From: Cristatella mucedo
Taxonomy: Eukaryota; Bryozoa; Phylactolaemata; Cristatellidae
NCBI GenBank assembly: GCA_009760855.2
Contig: WPIO01000007.1
Span: 3,664,001-3,728,000, forward strand
Length of the DNA: 64,000 nt
Reading direction: 5' to 3'
Shown here piece by piece: positions 1 through 25,234 of the stretch. A program made the translations under genes and the position numbers. The first letter of the stretch is position 1. Every line of letters starts with the position of its first letter. The notes under the pieces were generated by a model that worked only from the letters and a program-made list of their open reading frames with translations, was not told the DNA's origin and did not search any database.

Positions 1-1381
1 CGGCTGTTTATAAGGCCTCTGCCATAAACTATCTCGTAATTTCATAATCGCTAATAATGATTAGCCGCTATAATCTAGCTGGTTTAGCTGGCACCGCCGT
101 TTTAACACGCGGCGCAGACGGTTTCAACTGTACTCGGTTAAAACAACTCCGTGCTCTTGGAAAATTATTTAATTCCCCATAGCCTTCTTACCTGTACACT
201 CAAGAAAGTCAGTTGCTGTCGCCGAAGGCTTAGGATACGTAAGAAGTCGGCTCGGAAGCGGCTGGTGTTCGGCAGTCACGTTGCTGGACCAACTGCAACC
301 AAACCCTTGAATTGCACTCACCGTGACAGAGAAAGTTGCGTCAAAATTATAAAGCTAGCTCATTTTCTTTACCTGGCGGTGGTCTTGGCACTCTGTTCCA
401 TTATGTCTGACCACGATCCTCCACGAAATTAGCTATCCTGGGTACCGGATGCGTTAAGAGGCCGCCATCGCAATGCGTCTTGCTACCAGGGAGATCGTCA
501 TCAAACATGCTATCGCCGTTAAAGTCAATATTAACCATTTATATTATCTACTTTTGAAATTTAAATATTTTATTCGAGTTTAAATTTGTTTTTACCTATT
601 AAAATAATTCGTCGCTAGGTGTAGTATTCGCAGGTGATAGTTGCGGAGTACCGCGGAAATCGAAGCGGTAGATGTTTGGCCGCCTGTAGTTCGTCGGAAC
701 TACTGACAGCCGTCTCCTAAATCTAATGGTAAAAATTCATCACTACTAATTTAGCAATCGAATTTAAATCTGCTGCTGATTTCAGCTTACTTGCACTGGC
801 CGCATGCTTTGTTAGTCTCCTGGATGCTCCTATAATCTTCCTTGGATACGCATCCTCAATTTGAGGTAAGCTTAGATAGCATTGCATTGAACCCGACGTT
901 ACTGTACGGCCTTTTGGTGTCTTTTTTAAAGGGGAGCTAAAAACTGGAGGCCAATCCTCAGTACTTGCTCTCATTCTTAGTTATCGCCAGTTCCTTGGCT
1001 GCCCTACTGAGTTGCCGGCTGGTATTGCTTGCTGTTGGTGAGTTCCTATTCCTCTCGCCTCTGGTTAACGAGGTCGTGAGTTCAATTTGCTACGCCGACG
1101 TAGTACATTCTTCTTCCTATCGCTATGAGATCACTCTCGAGTATTTAGGAGTATATTAATCCGGCTGCTGGTTGGGCGACATATATCATATGATTGCGGA
1201 AACCGAAGTCGCCCTGAGTGCTGCTGGTGCGCTCGGCTCTATGGGTTTTGCTCGGCGAAACTGAGTACTGGTGGCTGGAGTTCAGGTCACTTTCAAATAT
1301 AGCGGAGACGAGTTTGCGAATTATATCTCTTTGATGGGGCAGCGCATTGCCTTTCAATGTCGATCGAGAGTTCGCATTTTA
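1..1381. other. Unassigned left-edge sequence
   Basis: No convincing gene. A 93-codon open frame at 151-432 (+) has no recognisable domain. Near 1045-1110 there is a faint tRNA-SINE B-box-like segment (GGTCGTGAGTTCAATTT at 1072), possibly an old copy of the SINE-B family. Confidence 0.4.
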
Positions 1382-1545
1382 GGGCCGTAATAGCTTAGGA
1401 GGTAAGGTGCTCGCTCTTCACCACGGAGTTCGTAAGCTCGAATCCAGCAGTGGGCGATCCATCATTGCCAACTGCAAGCGGTGGTATAAGCCGTTAAGGC
1501 TCTTCTGCCGCTATACAGATGAGGCTGTTAAACCAGCTAATATTT
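1382..1545 (+). repeat. tRNA-derived SINE-B copy
   Basis: It shows the family layout: tRNA-like head with A-box region, B-box-like AGCTCGAATCC, the AAGCGGTGGT(A)TAAGCCG linker, the AGCC(GTTAA)GGCT mini-hairpin, CGCTATACA and a T-rich tail after CAGCTAA. Other copies are at 8922, 38593, 54935 and 61702. Confidence 0.75.
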
Positions 1546-1664
1546 TTCTTCTTTTGTCCCACACTGTAAACACATATTTTCTTCTATCGTGCATCAAGTG
1601 ATACAAGCCGACTGCAGCTGCCTAGTTGCTTGCGCTGCTCCGAGCCACTGGTATGATTAGTTGG

Positions 1665-1735
1665 TTGCACATTTTTTTGGGTTTTTAATTGCACATTTTT
1701 TGGGCTTTAAATTGCACATTTTTTAGGTTTCAAAT
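1665..1735. repeat. Three-copy short tandem repeat, period 23-24 bp
   Basis: The unit TTGCACATTTTTT followed by GGGTTTTAA or a variant occurs at 1665, 1689 and 1712. Confidence 0.8.
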
Positions 1736-2385
1736 AGGTTTACCTCGATTGCTTGCAATCGGTCTTTCCAGCACCCCGGCAAAGATCGGTCGATGGCTGC
1801 ACGTTCCAGCTGTCAGCTGTGTGTTCTGTGTGTGTATGCGATATGTTTCGGTGATAGTGCTGAGGCCCATTCAGTCTTACGGCACTAATCATGTCGGCAC
1901 ACATTCGCTGTGTCGTATTTGCTGCTTGGCCTCATTATACTAATTTGATGGAACTTTCACCATTTCGGGAACAACACCTCAGGTTGAGTCACCCGAAAAA
2001 CTCCAAGAGCTTGATTGTCACATCGTTTGTGTTTTAAGCAGCATCGGGGAACATTCAACATGCCACTCCATCTGTGTATTGAAAAGTAAACCAAAGTCAG
2101 AGTTTGGAGCCCAATGGCTAGACTGCTATGCACAATTGTTATTACTCGACCTTTTTTACCTGTGTGGGCCTTCATTTGTAAGCATAGTATGATCTTATGC
2201 ATCCCCTTGCGATGCTATTCTCTTTGCAGTGCATCTGTTCCAATTCATGTTTTGCCTGCTCTATTCTGGTACTCGTACGTGTATATATAACCTTATTCCT
2301 CATACTAATTATCTTTATGCTTATGTTGGTTTGTTATTGTTGAGCAAAATCATTCTACCTAATAATGTGCCATCAGAGCATCACC
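1736..2385. other. Unassigned sequence between repeats
   Basis: I see no gene. Open frames here are short and lack domain-like composition. The segment directly after it is the 5' truncation point of an L2 copy. Confidence 0.3.
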
Positions 2386-3188
2386 ATTCGTTAGACGATC
2401 ATATCAGCTCCACAGTCAAATCTGCCTATTTTCAGCTTCATAACATTGCTAAAATTCGGGCTTGTTTAGATAAGGATACCACGTCCAAGTTGGTCCATGC
2501 ATTCGTGACATCTCGTCTCGACTTATGCAACTCACTGCTTACTGGCCTACCAGCATGTGCCATCAGGCGATTGCAGCTGGTGCAAAACTCTGCAGCTAGG
2601 CTTGTCTGTCGTGAACGTCGCAGTTGCCACATTACTGCACTTCTCGCCGACCTGCACTGGCTACCAGTCAAGCAACGGATTGACTTCAAGGTTTTGTCGC
2701 TCACTTTTAGGTCCCTTCATTCTATGGCTCCAGCCTATCTCTCCGACATACTCCCCCATCAGTCCAAGCATCGTACAACCTGCTTTTCGGAATCCAACAG
2801 TCTAAATATACGTCGTACAAACCTTAAATCCTTTGGAGACCGTGCATTTAGTTCGTATGCTCCCAAAGCCTGGAACTCCCTCCCGACCTGCGTCAGAACA
2901 TCCCTTGACCTGACCACATTTAAAAAGAACTTAAAAATACACCTATTTAGGACAGCATTTAGTGGGTCCTTGTGATTCGTCCTTGATGTGCTTATGCGTG
3001 CTGACACTGTGCATGCTGCCACTAACCACATTTGCATGCTGACCCTGTGCATGTCACCCCTAACCATGTTATTTATTTTGTTTGTTTTTGAAGCATGATT
3101 TTACTTACCAATCAATTGCATATCCCTTTGCAGCAAATGTAAAGCGCCTAGAAAGAGATTAAGTACTCTGAGGGCGCTTTATCAAGTA

Positions 3189-3220
<32 letters not shown>
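2386..3220 (+). mobile_element. LINE family A (L2-like), 5'-truncated, with intact 3' end
   Basis: It encodes the last 190 or so residues of the LINE ORF2, from DDHISSTVKSAYFQLHN through KAWNSLPTCVRTS to FRTAFSGSL and a stop at 2975. A 3' UTR of about 165 bp follows, then the hairpin AAAGCGCC...GGCGCTTT at 3150-3181, ending in (ATT)n at 3190-3220. It is very similar to the copies at 25235-27053 and 60565-61215, so it probably inserted recently. The frame is open up to the truncation point. Confidence 0.9.
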
Positions 3221-3224
<4 letters not shown>

Positions 3225-3471
3225 TCAACCTAATCTAGCTTTTATTTTCTTCAATGTCATTTTAATGGTATATCTATTCCATATGAGCAGATATTCGTTA
3301 TATTTAATCTCTTAAAGTGGTTCCCTTGCAGCTTTTCATGACTTTTTTCTCCTATTTGTCTTATTATGTAGAAATAAGTCTTTTAGGCACTATTTCCCAT
3401 TTTCAAGTGCTTGGTAATTTTCTGTATTTGCCTTCAAAGCACTACATTAATCGGCTATGTCCCATTTGATA

Positions 3472-4066
3472 TGATGATAAAACCAACTTACTAGTTTTGG
3501 GCAAACCAAGTGTGATTCAGAAATTGGAAAAAATAATGCTCAAAATTGGTTCTACCAGCATACCTTCTGTTGAATCTGCACGAAACCCAGGTGTCATTTT
3601 CCAAAGTGACCTTTCACTAGACGATCACATCAGCACCACAGTCAAGTCTGCCTATAATAATAATAATACGCTTGATAAAGTGCCCTCAGGGAACTCAATC
3701 TCTGTCTAGGTGCTTTACATTTGCTGCAAATGAAACACAAGCCTACTTTCAGCTACATAATACTGCTAAAATTTGTGCCCTTTTAGATAGAGATACCACA
3801 TCTAAATTGGTCAATACATTTGTGAGATTTCGTCTAGACTTCTGTAACTCACTGCTTGCTGGTCTACCGACCTGTGCACTCAGGCGCTTAGGCTTGTCTG
3901 TCGTGAGTGTCTCAGTTGTCACATCACACCACTTCTCACCGACCTGCACTGGTTCTCACTCAAGCAGCGCATCGACTTCTAGGTTCTGGCATTCACTTTT
4001 AGGTCCTTTCATTCTTTGGCTCCAGCCTACCTATCAGATGTACTCCCTCACCAGGCTAAGCATTGA
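3472..4066 (+). mobile_element. LINE A fragment split by a nested insertion
   Basis: Two blocks of ORF2 are recognisable: 3472-3655 (MGKPSVIQKLEK...ESARNPGVIFQSDLS, DDHISTTVKSAY) and 3741-4066 (YFQLHNTAKICALLDRDTTSK onward). They would be continuous if the 85 bp insertion at 3656-3740 were removed. The second block has several deletions and stops short of the 3' end. Confidence 0.85.
3656..3740 (-). mobile_element. Tail-only LINE A insertion (85 bp) nested in another LINE A
   Basis: It is the reverse complement of the L2 tail: (AAT)n, then the hairpin, then the TTTGCAGCAAATG upstream flank. It is flanked by GCCTAT (3650-3655) and GCCTAC (3741-3746), which look like a 6-bp target-site duplication. 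Nothing but the last roughly 80 bp of the LINE is present. Confidence 0.8.
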
Positions 4067-4130
4067 GTAATAATTTGTTTGTCCATAATGAGTAAGTTAG
4101 TTTTGTCAATCAATTTGATCAAGTTTGTTG

Positions 4131-4280
4131 TTGGCCTAGTGGTTAAGGTGCTTACCTCGAATCAAGGTCAAGATGAATGTATTTGATGGCCAAGGTCGTG
4201 GGCTCGAGCCCTGTGGCAAGTGGAAGCACCTGAATAGAGATTAAATTCTCTTTGGGCACTGTAAAAATAAATAATATTTA
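4131..4280 (+). repeat. tRNA-derived SINE-A with an L2-like tail
   Basis: A perfect A-box TGGCCTAGTGG (4132-4142) and a near-perfect B-box GGCTCGAGCCC (4201-4211) form a tRNA-like head. The 3' part from 4225 resembles the LINE A hairpin tail: AGCACCTGAATAGAGATTAA, then TTCTCTTTGGGCACTGT, then an A/T-rich end. The related copy at 60319-60440 has the same order. Confidence 0.7.
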
Positions 4281-4330
4281 TCTCCAAGTGTGAATGTCAG
4301 CAATACATGGAACTGAGAGAGTTTGACGTT

Positions 4331-4868
4331 GTATGTATGTATCTCCGTCTGTAACTCCACAAAGTCATAAAGACCATGTGGGTGTTACGCAGGAGAGTTT
4401 TGTATAGCGCACTCACAACCTAAGCGGCTTTCGGTACGCATTCGGTAGCCAACAGACTTCGTCTCACACAACAAAGAGAAAGTGGGAAGCATAGCAGAGT
4501 CAGGAGAGCAGTTGAGGTAGTGAGTAGCATAGAAGTAGCAGCTCAGGACCGCTGAAAAGGATGTGCCATAGTCAGCAGTAGGAGAGTGGTTGTCGTTGCA
4601 TAAGAATTGTGGAAGCGAGTTTCAAAGTCTAGGACCTGCAGAGCTAAAGCTTCTGTCGCCAACTATCTTTAAGCGGAGGAATGGGACAGCTAATTTATTG
4701 TCCACACAGGACCTGAGGGTGCGAAGAGGCTGAAACTGATGCAGCAGTTCAGCTAGGTATGAAGGAGCCAAGCCGTGGCAAGCCTTGTGGGTCAGCGTAA
4801 GAACTTTGCTCTCTATCCTTTGCTCAACCGGCAACCATCCTAGCTCTTTCAGCAAAGGAGACACGTTC
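4331..4868 (-). mobile_element. LINE family B 3' fragment
   Basis: On the minus strand it encodes the ORF2 C-terminus (SPLLKELGWLPVEQRI, TLTHKACHGLAPSYLAELL, VGDRSFSSAGPRL) and then the family B 3' UTR, ending in TACATACATAC-type repeats at 4331. It is directly joined on its 5' side to a LINE A RT fragment, so it is either nested in it or part of a composite insertion. Confidence 0.85.
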
Positions 4869-4875
4869 TGGAAGG

Positions 4876-5510
4876 CATGGAGGGATCAGAGCACAGGTAC
4901 AGCTGGGTGTCATCCGCATAAAAGTGAAAGCCTTGATTATGCTAGGCTGTTATATTTACTAGAGGGAGAGCATAAATTTTGAAATGAAGTGGACCAAGCA
5001 CAGATGCCTGTGGTAACCCTTGCTGTAGTGGCTCCTTGGATTATTGTTGCCCATTGACATCGATTCTCTGAAGTCTCCCATTGAGACAGTACTAAACCGT
5101 TGAAATGCAGTGCCCGAGATGCCTGTGCGAGACAAGAGGAACTTAAGAAGGACTTGTAGATCAATAGTATCAAATGCTGCCGAAAAATCGATCAAAACAA
5201 ACAGAGAGATCTATAAGTCTGAATTCCTGACAAGGTCGTTATAAACTTGTAGCTGTGCTGACTGCATGGATTGATTAGCTCTAAATTTTGACTGGAGTTT
5301 ACTTGCAATTTGGCAAGTTGTTAACTTGCAATGTTGAAGTTTTGATGTAAGAGTTTAACTGGTGTGCTAGGTGTCATCAATAAGAACCCCGATGGAAGGA
5401 CTGGCCGGAAGTTGCAAAGTTCTGCTTGTCTGATGTTGCCTTCTTAACGAGTTTCCTAACCACTGCTTTTGAAGGACCTGGAGTTAAGATAGGGCTGAGA
5501 CCTGTGGTTA
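4876..5510 (-). mobile_element. LINE A reverse-transcriptase fragment
   Basis: The minus strand corresponds to the RT core of family A, with remnants of the [22 protein letters not shown] and FYADDTQLY regions, broken by frameshifts. It ends near 5510 in sequence corresponding to the upstream LxxGHVPAPFEK segment. Confidence 0.75.
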
Positions 5511-6380
5511 ACTATTGCTAACCCGTGCGAATCGTATGTTTTTATAAAACAAAATGTTGGCCATCATTCAACGAAAACCATGAAATAATATATATATATA
5601 TATATATATAACAATAATATATTCAACGAAAACCATAAAATAATATAAATATTGTATCATTTTTCCAATTTTTTGAGGTTATATCTTTATCACCAGGGTC
5701 CGCAAAGTTTTATGCTAGCACCGTATATATGAGTATATACATTTTCATCTAATGCTTTTATTCTAGTACTGCAAATATGTCCCTGATGGAAGAAGAACCC
5801 TTGCAAGATCTTGAGGAGTCGACCTATCAAGGTAATAAGCTGCCGACATGTGAGTGCCAAGCTTTGACTTTCGTCTGAAAAATCAAGTGTATCATATGTC
5901 TGTGAATGATTCACCATGTTGAAGGGTTTGCATGATCTGTCAGGCTAGAAGACGTTAAGGTGACAGGCAAATATCTACAGGTCTCTTCGCTGGGCACCAG
6001 ATGAGTAGCCGGGAATTCGCTAAGGGAAGCTGTACCTTTTTTGAGGGATATTTGAACTTTGATCCCTCTCCTTCTAGTTCGTCGAACTCTCTCAACCTCC
6101 TTGCAGCATGTATTTTAGATTATCTGCCTGTGACTTGACTATTTTGTCGTAAAATTTGGACATAGCCATAGGTAAAATGGATTGATGCGACCTATAATAA
6201 TCAAATTCAAAGCAGTAGACTCAGTCAACATAGTCAAAGTAGTCTCAGAGACAAGTCTCAGCTTTTTGGCTGCCTTTTCAAGCCTTTATTTAGTATTCCA
6301 AAGCACTTCATTTAGGCCAAGTCTATTGTCGAATCACAGATGTACAATCCGACAATGCTTATGTCTACACTGATCTATCT
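5511..6380. other. Unassigned sequence with (AT)n at 5588-5610
   Basis: A short (AT)n is flanked by two copies of an AACGAAAACCATAAAATAAT-like segment (5569-5590 and 5624-5646), a local direct repeat of about 55 bp spacing. Minus-strand coding is faint and no domain was recognised. It may be the decayed 5' part of a LINE. Confidence 0.35.
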
Positions 6381-6690
6381 CCTTAACCACTCCCAGGTTA
6401 GCTCCTTACCTAGTGATCCCTACGGTGATCTAGTTGATCGCCTCTCTAGCTTCTTTGTCAGCAAGATAGACAACATCAGAGAGTCCATTCCTAGGTAGCA
6501 GCATCCCCTCTGGACCCCTGTCTCTCAATTCTGTGTAGAACCTCAATGTCTTCATTCAAGGAAGCTAGGAGTGACCGCATTCTGAAATCCATCTCCCAAT
6601 CAAAGAAGACTGCTAGTCCTCTCAATCCTATTCCCACCGTCCTACTTCTATGATGCATAGATCTGCTACTGCCATGCATAACTTACAATA
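6381..6690 (+). mobile_element. LINE A fragment, region just before the RT core
   Basis: Encodes FVSKIDNIRESIP followed after frameshifts by ISQSKKTASPLNPIPTVLLL, which parallels SQSKKTTSPLDPISTVLLL in the copy at 25235. It is degenerate. Confidence 0.7.
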
Positions 6691-6853
6691 ACTGGCATCG
6701 ATTGAACATATTATTTTTTGTTCCCTGCTTGTGTGACTATCCCTGGTATTGTTGTTAGGTGTCGCCTTATTCAACATTTATTTCACAGAACACGATCTGG
6801 GTGCGCATGCAGATCTGTTTGTGGGCAGTCCTGGCAAGGCTGCTCAAAGTGTC

Positions 6854-21686
<14,833 letters not shown>

Positions 21687-22747
21687 CAACAGCTAGCAGC
21701 TACTACAACCGTCTAAACATACGCTGTTGGCTTCCAATGTTGTTGGCCTGCGTTACCTTGCATACCGGAGGTATTAGATCTGAAAACCTATGGCCTTGCA
21801 AGCTGCAGTTAGTTGCAGCTGCTTATGACCTTGTGAGATATAAGTAAAGACAGCGGACGAAACAGACACATGGGTCTCCTTCCCAGTAGAGTCTACGCTA
21901 TCGGGATGCCGCGGAAAGTTCACCAGCGGTGCCACGGCTTTGATTAAATTCAGCATTTGCTGAATACTTACTCTGCTGCCGTGTTTGCATGTGCATGTGG
22001 ATTCCTAGCTTCCTACAAGATTTAGATGTATAAGATTACATCAGACGATTTTTTATCTTCTTGATTCGTTTATATACAATAATGGGCATCATATCATTTT
22101 AACGGCTTATAATCGAACTGAGCGTTCTGATTAACGCTCTCTTTATCCGATTATTGACAGAACTGCTCGTTTACTCAAGCACTAGATTGTTTCTTCCTAA
22201 TCTGCGTTTGTCTGATTAAACTTGTGGTTGACTGCTTGCTACCAAATCCTCTCTGATTGTAATCATAGCTGCCATGTTCTTGCTCAACTCTCTTTGATGA
22301 TTGCTTGTTTTTTATTCGGTGAAAGCTACCATCAGACCAGACGGACTTGAATATGTTTATTTATCTTGCCAAATGTGTGTGTTGACACGTAGTCAGAATC
22401 TGCTGAAAAGTGTTTCACAATTCTCTCTTAATTTCATTATAACTGGATTTAGTTAGCTGTCATGACTGGCTGTTTCTAATCGCTGCCTGTTTGCATGCTT
22501 AATATGTGCATGATTTCCTTCTTCCATTCATCAGCTCTCCTTAAAGCTGCATTATGTAAAGGCAGTAGCACAAGCACACCAACCCATTAGTGGGCAGAAG
22601 ATGACGGAACACAAAGGCTAGATTGACTCGGTGTACTTTGTACATCGTCCATCAGTAGTCGGTGAAACCACCAGGCATCGCACTGCATCTCGCATATAAG
22701 ATTGTGGGATCATAATCATATCTCTTCATTTATGTTCTGAACGTCCT
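21687..22747. other. SPC25 3' flank, unassigned
   Basis: No repeat or gene recognised. I see no clear AATAAA soon after the SPC25 stop codon. Confidence 0.3.
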
Positions 22748-22976
22748 TCAGACCATACTTTCTAACCTTCCATCAAACGCCTTCTCAGCCGTTTCGCTAC
22801 CTTCCTCTATTATGTAGTGATAATAGAATTCAGATTTTTTTTTTAATTCACCAGACGGAACAAATCGAGCGCCGAAGAAGCTACCAAGTCGCTGTGCAAC
22901 GGTAAATTCCTCTCGATCCAGAGTAGTAAATGGGGTGAGCCAGGGGTCCTTGAAGAGCGATGTCAAAACTTCCGGA
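22748..22976 (-). other. Possible terminal exon of an unknown gene
   Basis: The minus-strand frame reads LTSLFKDPWLTPFTTLDREE, then FTVAQRLGSFFGARFVPSGE and EEGSETAEKAFDGRLESMV before a stop. The composition is protein-like and the segment matches neither LINE family. There is a possible acceptor in front (CGGAAG). I do not recognise it; it could be a transposase remnant or a host exon. Confidence 0.25.
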
Positions 22977-23194
22977 AAAAAACGTAGCCCTCCACAATGT
23001 ATATCATTTACATGGTATTTGCTTCAAACTTGTCATGCACCACATGTACATAGAACCCGCAAACAAAAAACCATGAATTGTTACAGTATGTACTCTGCTC
23101 ATTCCAAACCATCACTTTGATCAGAGGTCGGCAAAACTTGTCGTACTACTAGGCCATCTCAGGAGGTCAAGAAGGCACACTGGGCCAGCAGAAA

Positions 23195-23223
23195 CCGCGC
23201 CCACTCCGCTGGAGTGGGCGCGG
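23195..23223. repeat. Perfect 13-bp GC-rich hairpin
   Basis: CCGCGCCCACTCC, loop GCT, then GGAGTGGGCGCGG. It lies inside the hAT-like element. Confidence 0.95.
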
Positions 23224-23419
23224 CCAGACGAACCAACAAACAAGCCACAATTGACGCACAGACACGCACGGCAACTATAGGGGTAGATATTGATCACACC
23301 AACCCGGCCATGTGCTTCTGTTCTTACATGCACCAAACATCAGCTCTAAAAATAATCATGGGCAACAGTTTGAACTGCAACCAGCAGTAATGAAGGGGAA
23401 CCAAACTGCGAAAATTCAG

Positions 23420-23530
23420 TAACTAACCATTCGACCGTGCTTCTTTTGCTGCAAATGTAAAGTGCCTAGAAAGAGTTTGGGTTCCCTCCAGGGCGCTGTA
23501 TCAAATGTATTATTAATTTTATAATTATTA
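23420..23530 (+). mobile_element. LINE A tail inside the hAT-like element
   Basis: TTTGCTGCAAATGTAAAGTG, CCTAGAAAGAG and GGGCGCTGTATCAAATG, followed by ATTATTAATTTT. Confidence 0.75.
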
Positions 23531-23534
23531 ATTT

Positions 23535-23631
23535 GGCCGGATCCAATTATAAATAACAAGGGTGGCATTAGGCCGGACTGGACTGCTAGCTGAGCCTATC
23601 TGGCATAAAGGCCGGATTTTGCCAACCTCTG
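23535..23631. repeat. First copy of a 97/98-bp direct repeat
   Basis: Begins GGCCGGATCCAATTATAAAT and ends TTTTGCCAACCTCTG. The second copy at 23882-23979 begins GGCCGGATCCATCAATAAAT and ends TTCGCCGACCTTTG. Each carries a right-hand hAT terminus. Confidence 0.85.
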
Positions 23632-23881
23632 CGTTAACACTTTCTGGCGCCAATCCGTCACGGCTAAGGGCTGCCGACGCTAGCCGTGCGAAAAGCGAAG
23701 TCGCAGTTCTAAAATCATACTGCGAAATGCTTGGAGCAAAATTAAGCACAATAACAGTTAGCTCTCAACTCAAAGCAAAAAGCGGCCGAGAGACGGCTCG
23801 TTCGAAAACTCGTTAGTTGGGATACTCATAAGCCAAAGTACCTCTATAGTGATGGAGAAGAAAACCGCGACAACTCAATTA

Positions 23882-23979
23882 GGCCGGATCCATCAATAAA
23901 TAATTTGGGGGCCGCTAGGCCGGACTGGAGCACTAGCTAGGCCAGATCTGGCCTAAAGGTCGGAGTTCGCCGACCTTTG
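23882..23979. repeat. Second copy of the 97/98-bp direct repeat
   Basis: See the copy at 23535. This copy carries the outer right terminus that pairs with the apparent target duplication. Confidence 0.85.
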
Positions 23980-24119
23980 ATTTAGATGCTAGAAACCTCC
24001 CACGAATTTCAGTCGCGAGCAGTTTATCTTTAAGGCCTCGTAGTTCGCCTTAAGTTTGAAGCTCAAGTCACACTTAAAGTCTCCCCGACGTGTGTTTCGT
24101 TTTATTTATGAACTAACTA

Positions 24120-24870
24120 GCGTAGTATCCATGCGGTTGGCAGCAATAGTGGGTGTAAAGTCGATGTGTGCATGAAAGATAGACACGGCGTGAGAAATCG
24201 TCTCGTGGCTGTGTTTCAGGAAGTACAAACCCAGCCAAGTAAGATCTACACACAAGAATAGAGATCCGACAATCAGGGAAGGGTGGCACTTTGCGTATGC
24301 TGGAAAGGAATCGTGGCAAATGGTTTGTAGCGACTTGCATAGCATCCGCAAGTTTGAGCTAACGAAGGACACGTGGACTCGGAAAACCCACACACCCGGA
24401 CCTATTAATGCTATAAGGAGCAGATAAAATTAAAGCTCCTTTCTAAATGCATGGAATCAGGGGATGTCGTGACGTCAGTCGGGAGTGACTTTCAGTCTTT
24501 TGGAGCATACCAACTATAGACAGGAAATCTCTAAAGCAGTTATGTTGGTCAGAGACCATCCAAACTCTCTGAGTCACAAGAGCCGGTGATAGGATTCCTA
24601 GCCTGATAGGAAAGTAAATGGGACAGATTGGTAAGAGCAAAAGAATGAAGGGACCTAAAAGTCACTGACCTTGAAGCTGACATGCTGCTTGATAAGGAAA
24701 TTGCATGTAGGTGAGATGCTGTGCAATGTGCAAGTTGTGACACTCACGACAGGCAAGTCTAGCTGCATATTGCTGTGTAGCAACTGTATGCCTCTTACGG
24801 CGTAGGCAGCACGACTTTCGAGTAGTGAGATGCCGGAATTCATGCAGGATGTCTTAAGTACTTTGATTAG
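24120..24870 (-). mobile_element. LINE A 3' half, degenerate
   Basis: On minus: 3' UTR-like sequence near 24280-24400, then C-terminal coding remnants (FGAYQL-type region near 24500; SLHSFALTNLSHLLSYQAR near 24640) up to about 24860. Confidence 0.65.
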
Positions 24871-24922
24871 TTTAGCTGAGGTATTTGTAGTTTGAGTGTA
24901 TGCCGGCTCCTCTGATCAGCCT

Positions 24923-25135
24923 GTGATGTGGCACGGACAACCGCTGGTGGCCAGATTGTGGATTCACCATCACGGTAGGCCGCTGCACAGTTGTGGTCCT
25001 CGATGAATCATCGGGGTCAACCAGAGGAGTGGAGGAGAAGGGGGCGAAGGCAGTCGTGCGTCTTGCTGCTCCGTGCCCTGTGCAATAAACCGTTGGCGTT
25101 GTTCTGGGCCAGCGTTCTGTATGCCAAACAACAGT
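24923..25135 (+). mobile_element. Possible solo LTR
   Basis: The segment starts TGTGATGTGGCACGG, holds an AATAAA at 25084, and could end near GTATGCCAAACA. These are LTR-like signals only; no coding region or flanking target duplication was established. Confidence 0.25.
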
Positions 25136-25234
25136 ATTCTTATGTAATCGAGACTTACTTTTGCAATTTTGCTTTACTGAAAATATGCAAACTTATCTTC
25201 GGAGCTGATGCTGCCAACTAGCGAAAAGTCGTTA

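Larger units (their letters stand above)
23122..23979. mobile_element. hAT-like non-autonomous DNA transposon (MITE-like)
   Basis: The left end CAGAGGTCGGCAAAA and the right end (reverse complement CAAAGGTCGGCGAA) form a hAT-type terminal inverted repeat. The flanking 8-mers ACTTTGAT (23114-23121) and ATTTAGAT (23980-23987) agree at 6 of 8 positions, as expected for an aged 8-bp target duplication. No transposase frame is present. A LINE A tail (23420-23530) is inserted, and the right end is present twice. Confidence 0.6.

Noticed and set aside
151-432. 93-codon open frame at the left edge
   Set aside because: No domain, no splice logic and arginine/lysine-rich composition without pattern; it could be chance.
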